Part shown: piece by piece, positions 40,182-49,992 of the stretch | How positions within the stretch are numbered: the first letter of the stretch is position 1 | How the letters are laid out: each line of letters starts with the position of its first letter | Assembly (NCBI RefSeq): GCF_030700285.1 | Contig: NZ_JAUYZJ010000020.1 | Location: 34,072-98,071, forward strand | Source: Methylobacterium sp. NEAU K | Lineage (GTDB): Bacteria > Pseudomonadota > Alphaproteobacteria > Rhizobiales > Beijerinckiaceae | Length of the DNA stretch: 64,000 nucleotides | Direction of reading: 5' to 3' | Program-made: the position numbers and the translations under genes | Notes under the pieces: generated by a model | What the model saw: the letters and a program-made list of their open reading frames with translations, nothing else | Databases searched by the model: none | What the model was told of the DNA's origin: nothing

Positions 40182-41052
40182 GGCGCGAGCCGTGCAGCGG
40201 CGGCGGGTCGCCTTGGCCGCCTGCGGCCTGATCCTGGCGGCCCGGTTCCAGCCGGAAGCCGCCGCGCGGCCCCTCGACCAGGTCATGGCCGACGGGACGC
40301 TGCGGGTGGCGGTCTACGGCGACAACGCGCCGTTCTCCGAGGACGAGAAGGGCCGGCCAAACGGCATCGACGCGGATCTCGCCCGCGCCATCGCCGAGAA
40401 GCTCAAGGTGAAGCTCGACCTGCGCGTCGTCGACGCGGGCGAGAATGTCGACGGCGACTTACGGCTGAACCTCTGGCGGGGCGATCTCGCGGGCACGCCG
40501 CTGGCCGACCTGATGCTGCATGTGCCCACCGACCGGCAACTCGCCCTGCGCAACGACCAGGTGTTCTTCACCGCGCCGTATTTCGATCAGGAGATCGCCT
40601 TCGCGTACCGGAAGGACGTGATGGAGGGTCTCGACCGGCTCGACGACATCGGCGACAGGACCGTCGCGGTCGAGGGCGCCAGTGCGGCCGACCTGATGCT
40701 GCTCACCGCCCAGGGCGGCCGCTTCCGCGCGGGCCTGAAGCACTACAAGAGCTTCGATGCAGCGGCGCAGGCCTATCTCGCCGGGGAGGCGCCGATCCTG
40801 GCCGGCACCCGCGCGGCGATCGAGGCCGCCCTGTTCGCCGCCAAGGCACCCCGGGACGACAATCCGATCGGGACGGTCCCGTCTCAGGGGCTGGTCAAGG
40901 CCCGCTGGGAGATCGGTGGCGCGGTGAAAACCGACTCGCGCGATCTCGCCTACGCGGTGGCGGACGCGATCACGGCTCTAAACGCGGAAGGGCGCATGAA
41001 GGCGATCTGCGAGACCTACGGCGTCACCTACACGCCGCCGAAGGGATACTGA
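40171..41052 (+). CDS. MxaJ/XoxJ-like periplasmic binding protein
   Basis: A 293-residue protein with a signal peptide of the twin-arginine or Sec type (QRRRVALAACGLILAARF). It has the family-3 solute-binding fold: LRVAVYGDNAPFSEDEKGRPNGIDADLARAIAEKL (in parts), VFFTAPYFDQEIAFAYRKDV and DAITALNAEGRMKAICETYGV. This is the quinoprotein-dehydrogenase-associated branch, like MxaJ and XoxJ, which is thought to assist maturation or activation of the dehydrogenase rather than transport. It is coupled to the cytochrome gene and 273 bases before the dehydrogenase. Confidence 0.9.
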   Translation: MRNRARAVQRRRVALAACGLILAARFQPEAAARPLDQVMADGTLRVAVYGDNAPFSEDEKGRPNGIDADLARAIAEKLKVKLDLRVVDAGENVDGDLRLNLWRGDLAGTPLADLMLHVPTDRQLALRNDQVFFTAPYFDQEIAFAYRKDVMEGLDRLDDIGDRTVAVEGASAADLMLLTAQGGRFRAGLKHYKSFDAAAQAYLAGEAPILAGTRAAIEAALFAAKAPRDDNPIGTVPSQGLVKARWEIGGAVKTDSRDLAYAVADAITALNAEGRMKAICETYGVTYTPPKGY

Positions 41053-41325
41053 CCCCGGCGTATCCGACCGATCACGCACCGGCCGGATACGGCAAAACCG
41101 GCGGACCGATCTCGACAGATTGGGCCGCTTGCTACGTTTTATCTATCGAATACACGTAATCATTCGGCAAATTTCGCATACACATTGGACCAATTGCCAA
41201 TAAGACTTTCCTGAGAAGCCTCTTACGTTGACGTCCAAGGGGGCGCGCCCTGCGACTCGTGCGGTCCGCGCTAAGCCCCGGAAGCTCCGGCCGGACGGAC
41301 CGGAGACGATCACGGAGGACACGTC

Positions 41326-43095
41326 ATGAGAATGCGGACCCGGTTCCTCGGCGCTGTGGGCATCGCCGCCCTCGTGGCGGGCGGCGCGATCCCGGCGCTT
41401 GCCGAGGGCGTCAGCGAGCAGGACATCATCAACGACGCCAAGACGCCGGGCGACGTCGTGACATACGGCCTCGGCCCCCAGGCCCAGCGCTTCAGCCCGC
41501 TCAAGACGCTCAACCGCGACAACATCAAGGGTCTCGTGCCCGCATGGTCGTTCTCGTTCGGCGGCGAGAAGCAGCGCGGCCAGGAGAGCCAGGCGCTGGT
41601 CAAGGACGGCGTGATTTACGTCACCGGCTCGTATTCGCGCATGTACGCGATCGATTCCCACACCGGCGAGAAGAAGTGGGAATACGATGCCCGCCTGCCG
41701 GAGGGCATCCTGCCCTGCTGCGACGTGGTGAACCGCGGCGCCGCGCTCTACAAGGACAACGTCTATTTCGGCACGCTCGATGCCAAGCTCGTCGCCCTGA
41801 ACACCAAGACCGGCAAGGTGGTCTGGCGCAAGGACATCGACGACTTCAAGGCCGGCTACAGCTACACCGCCGCCCCGATCATCGTGAAGGGCAAGATCAT
41901 CACCGGCGTGTCCGGCGGCGAGTTCGGCGTGGTCGGGCGGATCGAGGCGCGCGACGCCGAGACCGGCGAGATCGTCTGGAAGCGGCCCGTCATCGAGGGC
42001 CACATGGGCGAGTTGAACGGCAAGCCCTCGACCATGACCGGCAAGGTCAACGAATCCTGGCCGGGCGACATGTGGAAGTTCGGCGGGGGGGCGACCTGGC
42101 TCGGCGGCACCTACGATCCGGAGACCAACCTGATCTATTTCGGCACCGGCAATCCCGGTCCCTGGAACTCGTGGCTGCGGCCCGGCGACAACAAGTGGTC
42201 GGCCTCACGCCTCGCACTGAACCCCGATAACGGCGAGATCGTCTGGGGCTTCCAGACGACGCCGCACGACGGATGGGATTTCGACGGCGTCAACGAGTTC
42301 GTGCCGTTCGACATGCAGAAGGACGGCAAGACCGTCAAAGCCGGCGGCACCGCCGACCGCAACGGCTTCTTCTACGTCCTCGACCGCACCAACGGGAAGT
42401 TCATCTCGGCCACGCCGTTCGTCGAGAAGATCAACTGGGCCAAGGGCATCGATAAGGACGGCCGCCCGATCTACAACCCAGAGAACCGTCCCGGCGACCC
42501 GAGCCAGGCGAATGCCGACGACAAGAAGGGCAAGTCCGTGTTCGCGGTGCCAAGCTTCCTCGGCGGCAAGAACTGGATGCCGATCGGCTACAGCCCCGAC
42601 ACCAAGCTGTTCTACGTGCCCTCCAACGAGTGGGGCATGGACATCTGGAACGAGCCGGTGAACTACAAGAAGGGCGCGGCCTATCTCGGCGCGGGCTTCA
42701 CCATCAAGCCGGTCTTCGACGACCATATCGGCTCGCTCAAGGCGATCGACCCGGCCAGCGGCAAGGTCGTCTGGGAGTACAAGAACAAGGCACCGCTCTG
42801 GGCCGGCGTGCTGACGACGGCGGGCAATCTGGTCTTCACCGGGACGCCCGAGGGCTTCCTGAAGGCCTTCGACGCCAAGACCGGCGAGGAAGTCTGGAAG
42901 TTCCAGGTCGGCACCGGCGTCGTGTCCTCGCCGATTACCTGGGAGCAGGACGGCGAGCAGTGGGTCGGCGTTGCGGCCGGCTGGGGCGGCGCGGTGCCGC
43001 TGTGGGGCGGCGAGGTCGCCAAGTCCACCGCCGGCATCAACCAGGGCGGCAGCTTCTGGGCATTCAAGCTGCCGAAGACCGTCGCGTCGCGCTGA
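41326..43095 (+). CDS. exaF: PQQ-dependent, lanthanide-type alcohol dehydrogenase (ExaF-like)
   Basis: The 589-residue protein has a signal peptide (residues 1-27) and an eight-bladed quinoprotein propeller. Vicinal Cys131-Cys132 (LPCCDVV) face PQQ. Glu199 (SGGEFG) and Asn276 (GTGNPGPWN) are metal ligands, and catalytic Asp318 is followed by Asp320 in [11 protein letters not shown]. The extra Asp two positions after the catalytic one is the established marker of lanthanide rather than calcium coordination. Single subunit, no MxaI-like gene nearby. It oxidises primary alcohols (ExaF prefers ethanol) in the periplasm and passes electrons to the cytochrome encoded upstream. Confidence 0.93.
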   Translation: MRMRTRFLGAVGIAALVAGGAIPALAEGVSEQDIINDAKTPGDVVTYGLGPQAQRFSPLKTLNRDNIKGLVPAWSFSFGGEKQRGQESQALVKDGVIYVTGSYSRMYAIDSHTGEKKWEYDARLPEGILPCCDVVNRGAALYKDNVYFGTLDAKLVALNTKTGKVVWRKDIDDFKAGYSYTAAPIIVKGKIITGVSGGEFGVVGRIEARDAETGEIVWKRPVIEGHMGELNGKPSTMTGKVNESWPGDMWKFGGGATWLGGTYDPETNLIYFGTGNPGPWNSWLRPGDNKWSASRLALNPDNGEIVWGFQTTPHDGWDFDGVNEFVPFDMQKDGKTVKAGGTADRNGFFYVLDRTNGKFISATPFVEKINWAKGIDKDGRPIYNPENRPGDPSQANADDKKGKSVFAVPSFLGGKNWMPIGYSPDTKLFYVPSNEWGMDIWNEPVNYKKGAAYLGAGFTIKPVFDDHIGSLKAIDPASGKVVWEYKNKAPLWAGVLTTAGNLVFTGTPEGFLKAFDAKTGEEVWKFQVGTGVVSSPITWEQDGEQWVGVAAGWGGAVPLWGGEVAKSTAGINQGGSFWAFKLPKTVASR

Positions 43096-43106
43096 CGCGC
43101 CGTCGC

Positions 43107-43139
43107 GCGGGCTGCGGACCGGACAGCGCCGCAGCCCGC
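43107..43139 (+). terminator. strong hairpin after the alcohol dehydrogenase gene
   Basis: GCGGGCTGCGG (43107-43117), 11-base loop and its exact complement (43129-43139) lie 12 bases after the stop. There is no T-run, but the position and stability make it a likely mRNA 3' end or stability element. Confidence 0.6.
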
Positions 43140-43355
43140 CCAGCCTCCGGATGCTCCCGGGCATCCAAAGCGACAGCGCGCCGGAACCGGATCTCCGGGC
43201 CGGCGCGCTCAGGCCTCGGGACGCGCGCGGTCCTCTCAACACCCGCTTGCGCCCCGAGGCCGCATCGATCAACCTCGCATTCCCGGCGCGCGGCGTCGGC
43301 CCGCGACATCCGGCGGGTCCCGTGCGAGGATCTCGAGCGAGGTATCGCGCGTCCC

Positions 43356-44015
43356 GTGCATCTCCTGATCGTCGACGACCACCCGCTGTTCCGCGATGCC
43401 CTCGCGGCCACGATCCGCCTCGCGCATCCGGACGCCGTGCTGCACGAGGCCGACGGGATCGAGCCGGCCTGCGCGGTGCTGGCTGAGAACCGGAGCATCG
43501 ACCTGACGCTCCTGGACCTGTCCATGCGCGGGGTGACCGGCTTCGACGGCCTGATCACGATCCGGGCCCGCTTCCCGCGCGTCCCGATCCTGATCGTGTC
43601 GGGCCACGAGGACCCGCGCATCGTCCGCGAGGCCCTGCAGCACGGCGCCGCCGGCTTCGTGCCCAAGGCGATGGACAAGGCCACCCTGACCCGGGCGATC
43701 ACCGAGGTGCTGAGCGGCGCGCTGTTCCTGCCGCCCGGACTTGCTGAGGCGAGCGCGCCGGCGTCGCACGCGAAGAAGCCGCCGCTTGCCGAGCGCCTGG
43801 CCCGGCTCACGCCGCAGCAGCTGCGGGTCCTTATGATGATCCGCCAGGGCAAGCTGAACAAGCAGATCGCGCACGAGCTTCAGGTCGGCGATTCGACCGT
43901 GAAGGCCCATGTCTCGGAGATCCTGCGCAAGCTCGAGGTCATCAGCCGGACCCAGATCGTGATCGATACGGCGTCCCTCGACTTCGACCAGATCCACAAC
44001 ACCCATCCGGCCTGA
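43356..44015 (+). CDS. NarL/LuxR-type response regulator
   Basis: The GTG at 43356 gives 219 residues. The receiver domain (1-120) has the acidic pair IVDDHP, the phospho-acceptor Asp54 in LLDLSMRG, and FVPKAMD with the conserved Lys. The C-terminal LuxR HTH reads RLARLTPQQLRVLMMIRQG, LNKQIAHELQVGDSTVKAH. Placement 260 bases after the dehydrogenase gene suggests it controls that locus, like AgmR/ExaE regulators of PQQ-ethanol oxidation. The cognate kinase is not adjacent. Confidence 0.9.
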   Translation: MHLLIVDDHPLFRDALAATIRLAHPDAVLHEADGIEPACAVLAENRSIDLTLLDLSMRGVTGFDGLITIRARFPRVPILIVSGHEDPRIVREALQHGAAGFVPKAMDKATLTRAITEVLSGALFLPPGLAEASAPASHAKKPPLAERLARLTPQQLRVLMMIRQGKLNKQIAHELQVGDSTVKAHVSEILRKLEVISRTQIVIDTASLDFDQIHNTHPA

Positions 44016-44108
44016 CAGCCGCACAGGCACGCCCGGGCGCAGGCCGGCGCGGCTGCGCGCTCGTCTCTCCACGGCGGACGGCGCCCGACCCTGCGCTTCG
44101 CGATGCCG

Positions 44109-44130
44109 CCCTCTCCCGGCAGGGGAGGGG
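44109..44130. repeat. GC-rich dyad of the CCCTCC...GGAGGG type
   Basis: A CCCTCTCCC stretch, short loop and AGGGGAGGG form an imperfect stem in the convergent gap between the response regulator and gabD. Comparable elements are at 37146-37157 and 47743-47766 in this window, so it is a dispersed intergenic repeat probably working as terminator. Confidence 0.5.
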
Positions 44131-44139
44131 GAACGCGTT

Positions 44140-45612
44140 TCAGCCGCCGAGGCCGCCGACGCAGAGGTACTTGGTGTTCAGGTAATCCTCGATGCCCTGG
44201 TAGGAGCCCTCGCGGCCGAGGCCCGATTCCTTGACGCCGCCGAAGGGCGCCACCTCCGTGGTGATGATCCCTTCGTTGATCCCCACCATGCCGTATTCCA
44301 GCGCCTCGGCGACCCGGAAGGTCCGGCCCAGGTCGCGGGTGTAGAAGTAGCAGGCGAGCCCGTATTCGGTGGCGTTGGCCATGCGGATCGCCTCCGCCTC
44401 GTCGCGGAAGCGGAACAGGGGCGCCAGCGGCCCGAAGGTCTCCTCGCGGGCCACCGCCATGTCGGGGGTCGCGTTCGCGATCACGGTGGGCTCGAAGAAC
44501 TGGCCGCCCAGCGCGTGGCGGTGCCCGCCCGCGACGACCCGGCCGCCCTTCTCGAGCGCGTCGCGGATATGGGCCTCCGTCTTCTCCACAGCGGCCATGT
44601 CGATCAGCGGGCCCTGTGCGACACCCTCTTCGATGCCGTTGCCGACCTTCAGCCGGTTGGCCGCCGCGGCCATCTTGTCGGCGAAAGCGTCGTAGATCCC
44701 GTCCTGAACCAGAAAGCGGTTGGTGCAGATGCAGGTCTGGCCGGAATTCCGGAACTTGGCGAGCATCGCGCCCGCCACAGCCCGGTCGAGGTCGGCATCG
44801 TCGAACACGATGAACGGCGCGTTGCCGCCCAGCTCCATCGAGACCTTCTTCACCGTGCGAGCGGCCTGCTCCAGGAGCACCTTGCCGACTTCGGTGGAGC
44901 CCGTGAAGGTGATCTTCTTGACCAGCGGGTTGCCGGTCATCTCCCCGCCGATGGCCCGGGCCGATCCGGTGAGGATGCTGACCACGCCGGCCGGGAACCC
45001 GGCTCGCTCGCAGAGCACGCCCCAGACGAGGCCGGAGAGGGGGGTCTGCGAGGCCGGCTTGATCACGATCGGGCAGCCCGCCGCGAGCGCGGGGGCGATC
45101 TTGCGGGCGATCATGGAGGAGGGGAAGTTCCACGGCGTGATCGCCGCGACCACGCCAACGGGCTCCTTGGTCACCAGGATCTTGCGGTCGCCCCAGGGGG
45201 AGGGGATCACGTCGCCGTAGACGCGCCGGGCCTCCTCGGCGAACCAAAGCACGTAGGCTGCCGACATCGCGACCTCGCCGCGGGATTCGGTGAGCGACTT
45301 GCCCTGCTCGGCGGTGAGGATCTGCGCGAGATCCTCCTGGTTCTCGGTGACCAGCGCGGCGAGCTTGCGCAGCAGCACGGCCCGGTCAGAGGCGGTCCTG
45401 GCGCGCCAGGCCGGGTAGGCCGCGTGCGCCGCCTGGATCGCCCGGCGGGTTTCCTCGGCGCCGGCATTCGGCACCCGGGCGATCACCGCGCCGGTGGCGG
45501 GATTGGCGACGTCGATGGTGCCGGACCCGGCCTTCGACCATTCGCCACCGATCAGGCAGGATTCGACCAGGAGGGTGCGATCCGTCAGGGAGAGGCGGTC
45601 GGGTTCAGGCAT
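44140..45612 (-). CDS. gabD: succinate-semialdehyde dehydrogenase family enzyme
   Basis: A 490-residue aldehyde dehydrogenase of full length. The catalytic Cys294 lies in NSGQTCICTNRF, the general base Glu260 in SMELGGNAP and the cofactor Lys185 in VIKPASQTP; ITPWNFP and FTGSTEVG bind the nucleotide. The signature and GabD-style ends fit NADP-type SSADH, oxidising succinate semialdehyde to succinate. Its ATG overlaps the CoA-transferase stop by 8 bases, so the two are co-translated. A broader aldehyde range cannot be excluded. Confidence 0.85.
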   Translation of the reverse strand: MPEPDRLSLTDRTLLVESCLIGGEWSKAGSGTIDVANPATGAVIARVPNAGAEETRRAIQAAHAAYPAWRARTASDRAVLLRKLAALVTENQEDLAQILTAEQGKSLTESRGEVAMSAAYVLWFAEEARRVYGDVIPSPWGDRKILVTKEPVGVVAAITPWNFPSSMIARKIAPALAAGCPIVIKPASQTPLSGLVWGVLCERAGFPAGVVSILTGSARAIGGEMTGNPLVKKITFTGSTEVGKVLLEQAARTVKKVSMELGGNAPFIVFDDADLDRAVAGAMLAKFRNSGQTCICTNRFLVQDGIYDAFADKMAAAANRLKVGNGIEEGVAQGPLIDMAAVEKTEAHIRDALEKGGRVVAGGHRHALGGQFFEPTVIANATPDMAVAREETFGPLAPLFRFRDEAEAIRMANATEYGLACYFYTRDLGRTFRVAEALEYGMVGINEGIITTEVAPFGGVKESGLGREGSYQGIEDYLNTKYLCVGGLGG

Positions 45613-47617
45613 TCAACGGTTCCTTGGGCGGTTCAGGCCTGTCGGGCAGGGACTGGGCGGGCCGGGGCTTGAGAGGCACGCTCTGGGCCGTATTCCTCGC
45701 CTGCGCCTCGGCCTTTGTCTCGAACACATGGGGGGCCAGATCGCGGCTCGCCAACGAGGCCCCGAGTTTCAAGCGCAGGAATGCGCTCGTGGTGTAGCGC
45801 GATGCGGTCTCGTAGTACCGGTTCTCCAGGTAGGCGATCGCCGAGAAATAGGCGTCGCTCACGGTCGGATCGATCTCGAAGCCGTCGTAATTCGCAATCA
45901 GGTGGACCTTGCGGCCGATCTCCTGGCAGGCCCGCTCGTACTCACGCCGCACCAGCTCGACGTCGTCGATGGTGCGGACCTGGAAACCTTCGAGGTTCGA
46001 GAACAGGATATTGCGCTCCGGATCGTAGCTGATCCGCTCGGACAGCGAGAGACCGAGGAGCCACGGCTCCAGCCCCATCACGGCCTCCCGGAACAGGCGC
46101 GGGTCCATCGGCTTCGGATCCTGCACGATCGGCGCAAAGCCCATTTGGCCGAGGATGTCCCGCGCGATGTCGATCCCGGGCGCGACCTCGGCGAGTTCCA
46201 TGCCGGCCCGGGTCCGGCGGAACACGCAGCGCTCGGTCACATAGAGCACCGGCTGGCCGCGCTCCGCCGCGTAGGCGCCCGAGAAGGTCACTTGCTCGAC
46301 GGCCGCAATGAATTTCGGCGAGCGGCCTTCGACCAGGATCCGGATTCCGCTCTCATCGACCGCCACCTGCAACCCGTCGGCCGTGAAGGTGCCGGCGAAG
46401 ACGAGGCTCTTGGCGTTCTGCGAGATGTTGATGAAGCCGCCGGCGCCGGCCAGCCGCTTGCCGAAGCGGCTGACGTTGACGTTCCCCTCGGCGTCGCACT
46501 GCGCCAGCCCGAGGCAGGCGAGATCGAGGCCGCCGCCGTCGTAGAAGTCGAATTGCTGATTCTGATGCAGCACAGCCGCCGGATTCAGGGCGGCGCCGAA
46601 ATCCAGTCCGCCCTGCGGCAGGCCGCCGATCACGCCGGGCTCGGCAGTGAGCGTCAGATACTTCAGCACCCGCTCCTCGGCGGCGACCGCCGCCACCCCC
46701 TCGGGCATGCCGATGCCGAGATTGACCACCCCGCCCGGAGGCAACTCGAAGGCGCAGCGCCGGGCGATCACCTTGCGGGCATCGAGGGGGATCGGCGCGA
46801 TCCTATCCAGGGGCACGCGCTGGCGGCCCGTGAAGGCGTGGTTGTAGGGCGTGCCGTAGGTCTGGCGGTGGTTCTCCGGCTGGCTCAGCACCACGCAGTC
46901 CACCAGGATCCCGGGCACCTGCACCTCCCGGGGGGCGAGCGAGCCGGCCTCGGCCAGCCGCTCGACCTGGGCGATCACGAAGCCGCCCGAGTTCTTCGCC
47001 GCCATGGCGGCGGCGAGGTTGTCCAGCGTCAGCGCCTCGCGCTCCATGGTGATGTTGCCGGCCGGATCCGCCGTGGTCCCGCGGATCAGTGCGACGTTCA
47101 CCGGGAACGCCTTGTAGTGGAGCCAGGATTCGCCGCCGAGTTCGACCACGCTGACGAGGTCCTCGTGGGTCACGGCGTTGAGCTTGCCGCCTTCGAGGCG
47201 GGGATCCACGAAGGTGCGCAGGCCGACCTTGGTGATGTGCCCGGGCGTGTGGGCGGCGATCTCCCGATAGAGGTGCGAGACCACCCCGAGGGGCAGGTTG
47301 TAGGCCTCGATCTGTCCCTCGATCGCCATCCTGGCCAGCTTCGGCACAAGGGCCCAGTGGCCGCCGACGACCCGGCGCACCAGCCCGGGAATCGCCAGCC
47401 GGTTGAGGCCGCGCTCCTTGCCGTCGCCCGGCGCCGCCGCGAACATCAGCCCGAGCCCATGCGGACCCTGGCCGGCCTCGAAGCGGCGGGCCAGCGCCAG
47501 GATCAGTTCGTCCGGCGTGCCGATGCCGACGAAGCCCGAGACCGCGACCATGTCGCCGTCCTGCAGGATGGCGAGGGCCTCGTCGGCGCTGACGATCTTG
47601 TTCTTCAGGCTCGCCAT
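45605..47617 (-). CDS. acyl-CoA:acetate/propionate-type CoA-transferase with C-terminal extension
   Basis: The 670-residue protein fuses alpha and beta CoA-transferase halves. The alpha half has SGFVGIGTPDELI and the beta half has NLGIGMPEGVAAVA. The catalytic glutamate is Glu326 in LTAEPGVIGGLPQGG, matching the Pct/YdiF group that forms a glutamyl-CoA thioester. Length is 130-150 residues above the usual 520-540; the extra C-terminal part (IANYDGFEIDPTVSDAYF; RYTTSAFLRLKLG) is an unassigned domain. It could activate 4-hydroxybutyrate or 3-hydroxy acids for the polymerase encoded downstream. Confidence 0.88.
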   Translation of the reverse strand: MASLKNKIVSADEALAILQDGDMVAVSGFVGIGTPDELILALARRFEAGQGPHGLGLMFAAAPGDGKERGLNRLAIPGLVRRVVGGHWALVPKLARMAIEGQIEAYNLPLGVVSHLYREIAAHTPGHITKVGLRTFVDPRLEGGKLNAVTHEDLVSVVELGGESWLHYKAFPVNVALIRGTTADPAGNITMEREALTLDNLAAAMAAKNSGGFVIAQVERLAEAGSLAPREVQVPGILVDCVVLSQPENHRQTYGTPYNHAFTGRQRVPLDRIAPIPLDARKVIARRCAFELPPGGVVNLGIGMPEGVAAVAAEERVLKYLTLTAEPGVIGGLPQGGLDFGAALNPAAVLHQNQQFDFYDGGGLDLACLGLAQCDAEGNVNVSRFGKRLAGAGGFINISQNAKSLVFAGTFTADGLQVAVDESGIRILVEGRSPKFIAAVEQVTFSGAYAAERGQPVLYVTERCVFRRTRAGMELAEVAPGIDIARDILGQMGFAPIVQDPKPMDPRLFREAVMGLEPWLLGLSLSERISYDPERNILFSNLEGFQVRTIDDVELVRREYERACQEIGRKVHLIANYDGFEIDPTVSDAYFSAIAYLENRYYETASRYTTSAFLRLKLGASLASRDLAPHVFETKAEAQARNTAQSVPLKPRPAQSLPDRPEPPKEPLNA

Positions 47618-47742
47618 GGCGTGGTCCTCGGAGCCTGAAAGCTGGGATTTATCTTGGTGCCACGCCGTGGCGGGCCTGCCGCTGTCCTCTGAACATCGGG
47701 CTCGCGACAGGCACGAAGTCCGGCGGGGGATACGCGTGTCTT

Positions 47743-47766
47743 CCCTCCCCCTTCTGCGGGGGAGGG
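47743..47766. repeat. perfect CCCTCCCCC/GGGGGAGGG hairpin
   Basis: A 9-bp perfect stem with a six-base loop in the gap between phaC and the CoA-transferase gene. Together with 37146-37157 and 44109-44130 it forms a family of dispersed GC-rich intergenic dyads in this window. Confidence 0.6.
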
Positions 47767-47866
47767 CGGAGGGAGATCTCCGGCAAGCCCGCGATCAAAA
47801 CGTGAACAAGGCCGCCTCCGCCCGGCAAACGCGCACCCAGCGGCTTCCCCGTCGCGGCCCATCGGC

Positions 47867-48997
47867 CTACCCACGCGCGCCGAGCCAGTCTGCGATGCCG
47901 GAGCCCAGCAACCTCTGCGCCTTGCCGCCGACGAAGACCCCGACATGGCCGCCGGGCAGCCCCAGTTCAGTGTAGTCTTCGGTGCCGATCTTGCCCTTGA
48001 GAGCCTGGGAGGTCGCCGGTGGGATGATGTGGTCGTCCTGGGCGAAGACGTTGAGCACCGGGCAGGCGATGTGCTTCAGGTCCACCGTGCGGCCCCCCAG
48101 AACGAATTCGCTCCGGACGAGCTTGTTGTCCTGGTAGAGGTCCTTGAGCCACTGCTTGGCCGCCTCGCCTGGATGGTCCGGCCGGTCGGCGATCCATTTC
48201 TCCATGCGCAGGAAGTTCAGGAACTTCTTCTTGTCGTCCAACGCGTCGAGCAGGTCGAGGTTGTACTTCGTCATGGTGCGCATCGGCGTCATCATCGAGA
48301 ACACCGAGCCCATGAAAGCGCCGGGGAGCGACCCCTGCGCGTCGATCAGCCGGTCGACGTCCTCGGGCGAGAGGGACCGCGTCCAGACGTTGATGAAGCC
48401 GTGGCCGGCCCGGCTCTCGCGCGTGTCGGCATGGAAGTCGATCGGCGTGATGGTCAGCACCATCGCGTTGACGCGCTCGGGGTAGAGCGCCGCATAGCAG
48501 GTCGTGAAGACTCCGCCCTCGCAGATCCCGAGCAGGTTGATCCTGTCGCGGCCCGCGGCTGCGCCGATGAACGCGACGCACTCGGCGAGGTAGTCGTCGA
48601 CGTAATCGTCGATGGTGACGTAACGGTCGGCCCGGCCCGGATTGCCCCAATCGACCACGTAGAGGTCGAGGCCGAGGTTCAGCAGGTTGCGGACGAGCGA
48701 GCGGTCCTCCTGCAGGTCTGCCATCGTGTAGCGACCGATCAACCCGTAGACGATCAGCACCGGCGGCAGGCCCTTGCTCGGGGCGAGCGGCCGGTAGCGG
48801 TAGAGCGAGACCTTGTCCTGGCTCCAGACCAAGTCCTTCGGCGTGGTGGCGATCTGCACGTCGGCGTCGCGCACGTCCGAGAACAGCTTGGCGCCCTCGC
48901 TGATCCGGCGGCCGAGATCGGCGACCTCGGCGAGCATTTCGGCGGGGCTGAGGGCGAGCGGCGCGGCCGGGGCCTTCGGAGCGTCCCTGTCAGCCAT
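47867..48997 (-). CDS. phaC: class III polyhydroxyalkanoate synthase, subunit PhaC
   Basis: The ATG at 48997 overlaps the phaE stop by 8 bases and gives 376 residues, the class III size and well below class I (about 590). The alpha/beta hydrolase catalytic set is visible: Cys159 in the modified lipase box LLGICEGG, Asp322 in FAQDDHIIPP and His351 in LPGGHVGVF, with the same Asp-His spacing as the Allochromatium enzyme. It polymerises hydroxyacyl-CoA on granules as a complex with PhaE. Neighbouring genes could provide 4-hydroxybutyryl-CoA. Confidence 0.92.
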   Translation of the reverse strand: MADRDAPKAPAAPLALSPAEMLAEVADLGRRISEGAKLFSDVRDADVQIATTPKDLVWSQDKVSLYRYRPLAPSKGLPPVLIVYGLIGRYTMADLQEDRSLVRNLLNLGLDLYVVDWGNPGRADRYVTIDDYVDDYLAECVAFIGAAAGRDRINLLGICEGGVFTTCYAALYPERVNAMVLTITPIDFHADTRESRAGHGFINVWTRSLSPEDVDRLIDAQGSLPGAFMGSVFSMMTPMRTMTKYNLDLLDALDDKKKFLNFLRMEKWIADRPDHPGEAAKQWLKDLYQDNKLVRSEFVLGGRTVDLKHIACPVLNVFAQDDHIIPPATSQALKGKIGTEDYTELGLPGGHVGVFVGGKAQRLLGSGIADWLGARG

Positions 48998-49805
48998 GGG
49001 CTTCCTCCGCGGTGCGCGCGCCGGCATCGTGCCTCATCGAGGCCCGTGCGGCCGCCCGGCGCTCGCGGCGCAGGGCCCGGACCTCGCGGCGCAGCTCGGT
49101 GAGGCTCTTGTGCACGTCGTCGAGTTCGGCCCGGGTCGGCTGCCCGTAGAAGTCCGCCAGGAAGGCCGAGAGGTCCTGCTGGGCGAGCCGCAGGTCGGTG
49201 GAGGCCTTCAGGACCGCCCGCTGCGAGGCCAGGAACGCGTCGGAGCGCTGGACCTCCAGCAGCACCGCATTGGCGGTCTCGATCCAGTGGGTCATCATCG
49301 CGCGGGCAGAGGCGAAGCCCTCGCCGCGCTCGGCGCGGGTGTTGGCCTCCTGGGCGAAGGTGCCGGCGGCCCGGGTCCAGGCGTCGAGCATCACCGTCTG
49401 GTGCTCGCTCTGCGCCCGCCGCAACGTCGCCCAGGCGTTGAGCAGAGCGCCGTAGCGCCGCTCGGTCTGCCACAGGTCGGCGAGTTGCGGGCCCTCGGCC
49501 ATGCGGGTCAGCACCGCGTCGAACTCGGCCGAGCCGCCGAGCCAGGCCTGCGGATCGAAGATCCGGGCGAGCACGGCCCCGGCGGTCGGATCGGGCGCCC
49601 CTGCGCCGCTCTTCAGCGACGCCGTCAGGGTCTGCGACAGGGCGGTGGCCGAGGCCCAGGCCTGGGCCAGGCTGCTCTGCGCGGCGGCCAGCCCGGCGAG
49701 ATCGGCCTGCGGGAAGGATGGCCAGCTGGCGCCCGGAGCGAGAATGCCCGCGCCGGCGCGAGCCCAGAACTCGCCCATCGCCTTGAACGCGTCGAACTGA
49801 TCCAT
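48990..49805 (-). CDS. phaE: class III polyhydroxyalkanoate synthase, subunit PhaE
   Basis: From the ATG at 49805, 271 residues. The start DQFDAFKAMGEFWARAGAG, an all-helical phasin-like body (LLEVQRSDAFLASQRAVL; STDLRLAQQDLSAFLADFYG) and the PhaE-box-like QPTRAELDDVHKSLTELRREV identify PhaE. It is somewhat shorter than the prototype. PhaE has no catalytic residue but is required for activity of PhaC. The overlap with phaC ensures coupled translation. Confidence 0.85.
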   Translation of the reverse strand: MDQFDAFKAMGEFWARAGAGILAPGASWPSFPQADLAGLAAAQSSLAQAWASATALSQTLTASLKSGAGAPDPTAGAVLARIFDPQAWLGGSAEFDAVLTRMAEGPQLADLWQTERRYGALLNAWATLRRAQSEHQTVMLDAWTRAAGTFAQEANTRAERGEGFASARAMMTHWIETANAVLLEVQRSDAFLASQRAVLKASTDLRLAQQDLSAFLADFYGQPTRAELDDVHKSLTELRREVRALRRERRAAARASMRHDAGARTAEEAHG

Positions 49806-49992
49806 GACGGCGCCCTCCCGGCCGTGTTCGACCCCGCGATGTCGCGAAGCCTGATTGAGCCTGCAATTCCAATCGTACGCCAGTCGGAATCCACGGGCCT
49901 CCGCACCCCGTTTCTCAGCCTGAGGTGCCGGAGTGGGGCGCAAGCAGCTCAGGTTGTGGTCGTGGGCGGGACTTCACACATCGATCGAGCGC

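Noticed and set aside
47867..49805. A plain hydrolase plus hypothetical protein
   Set aside because: Cys in the lipase box with correct Asp and His spacing, and a PhaE-type partner in overlap, favour class III PHA synthase.
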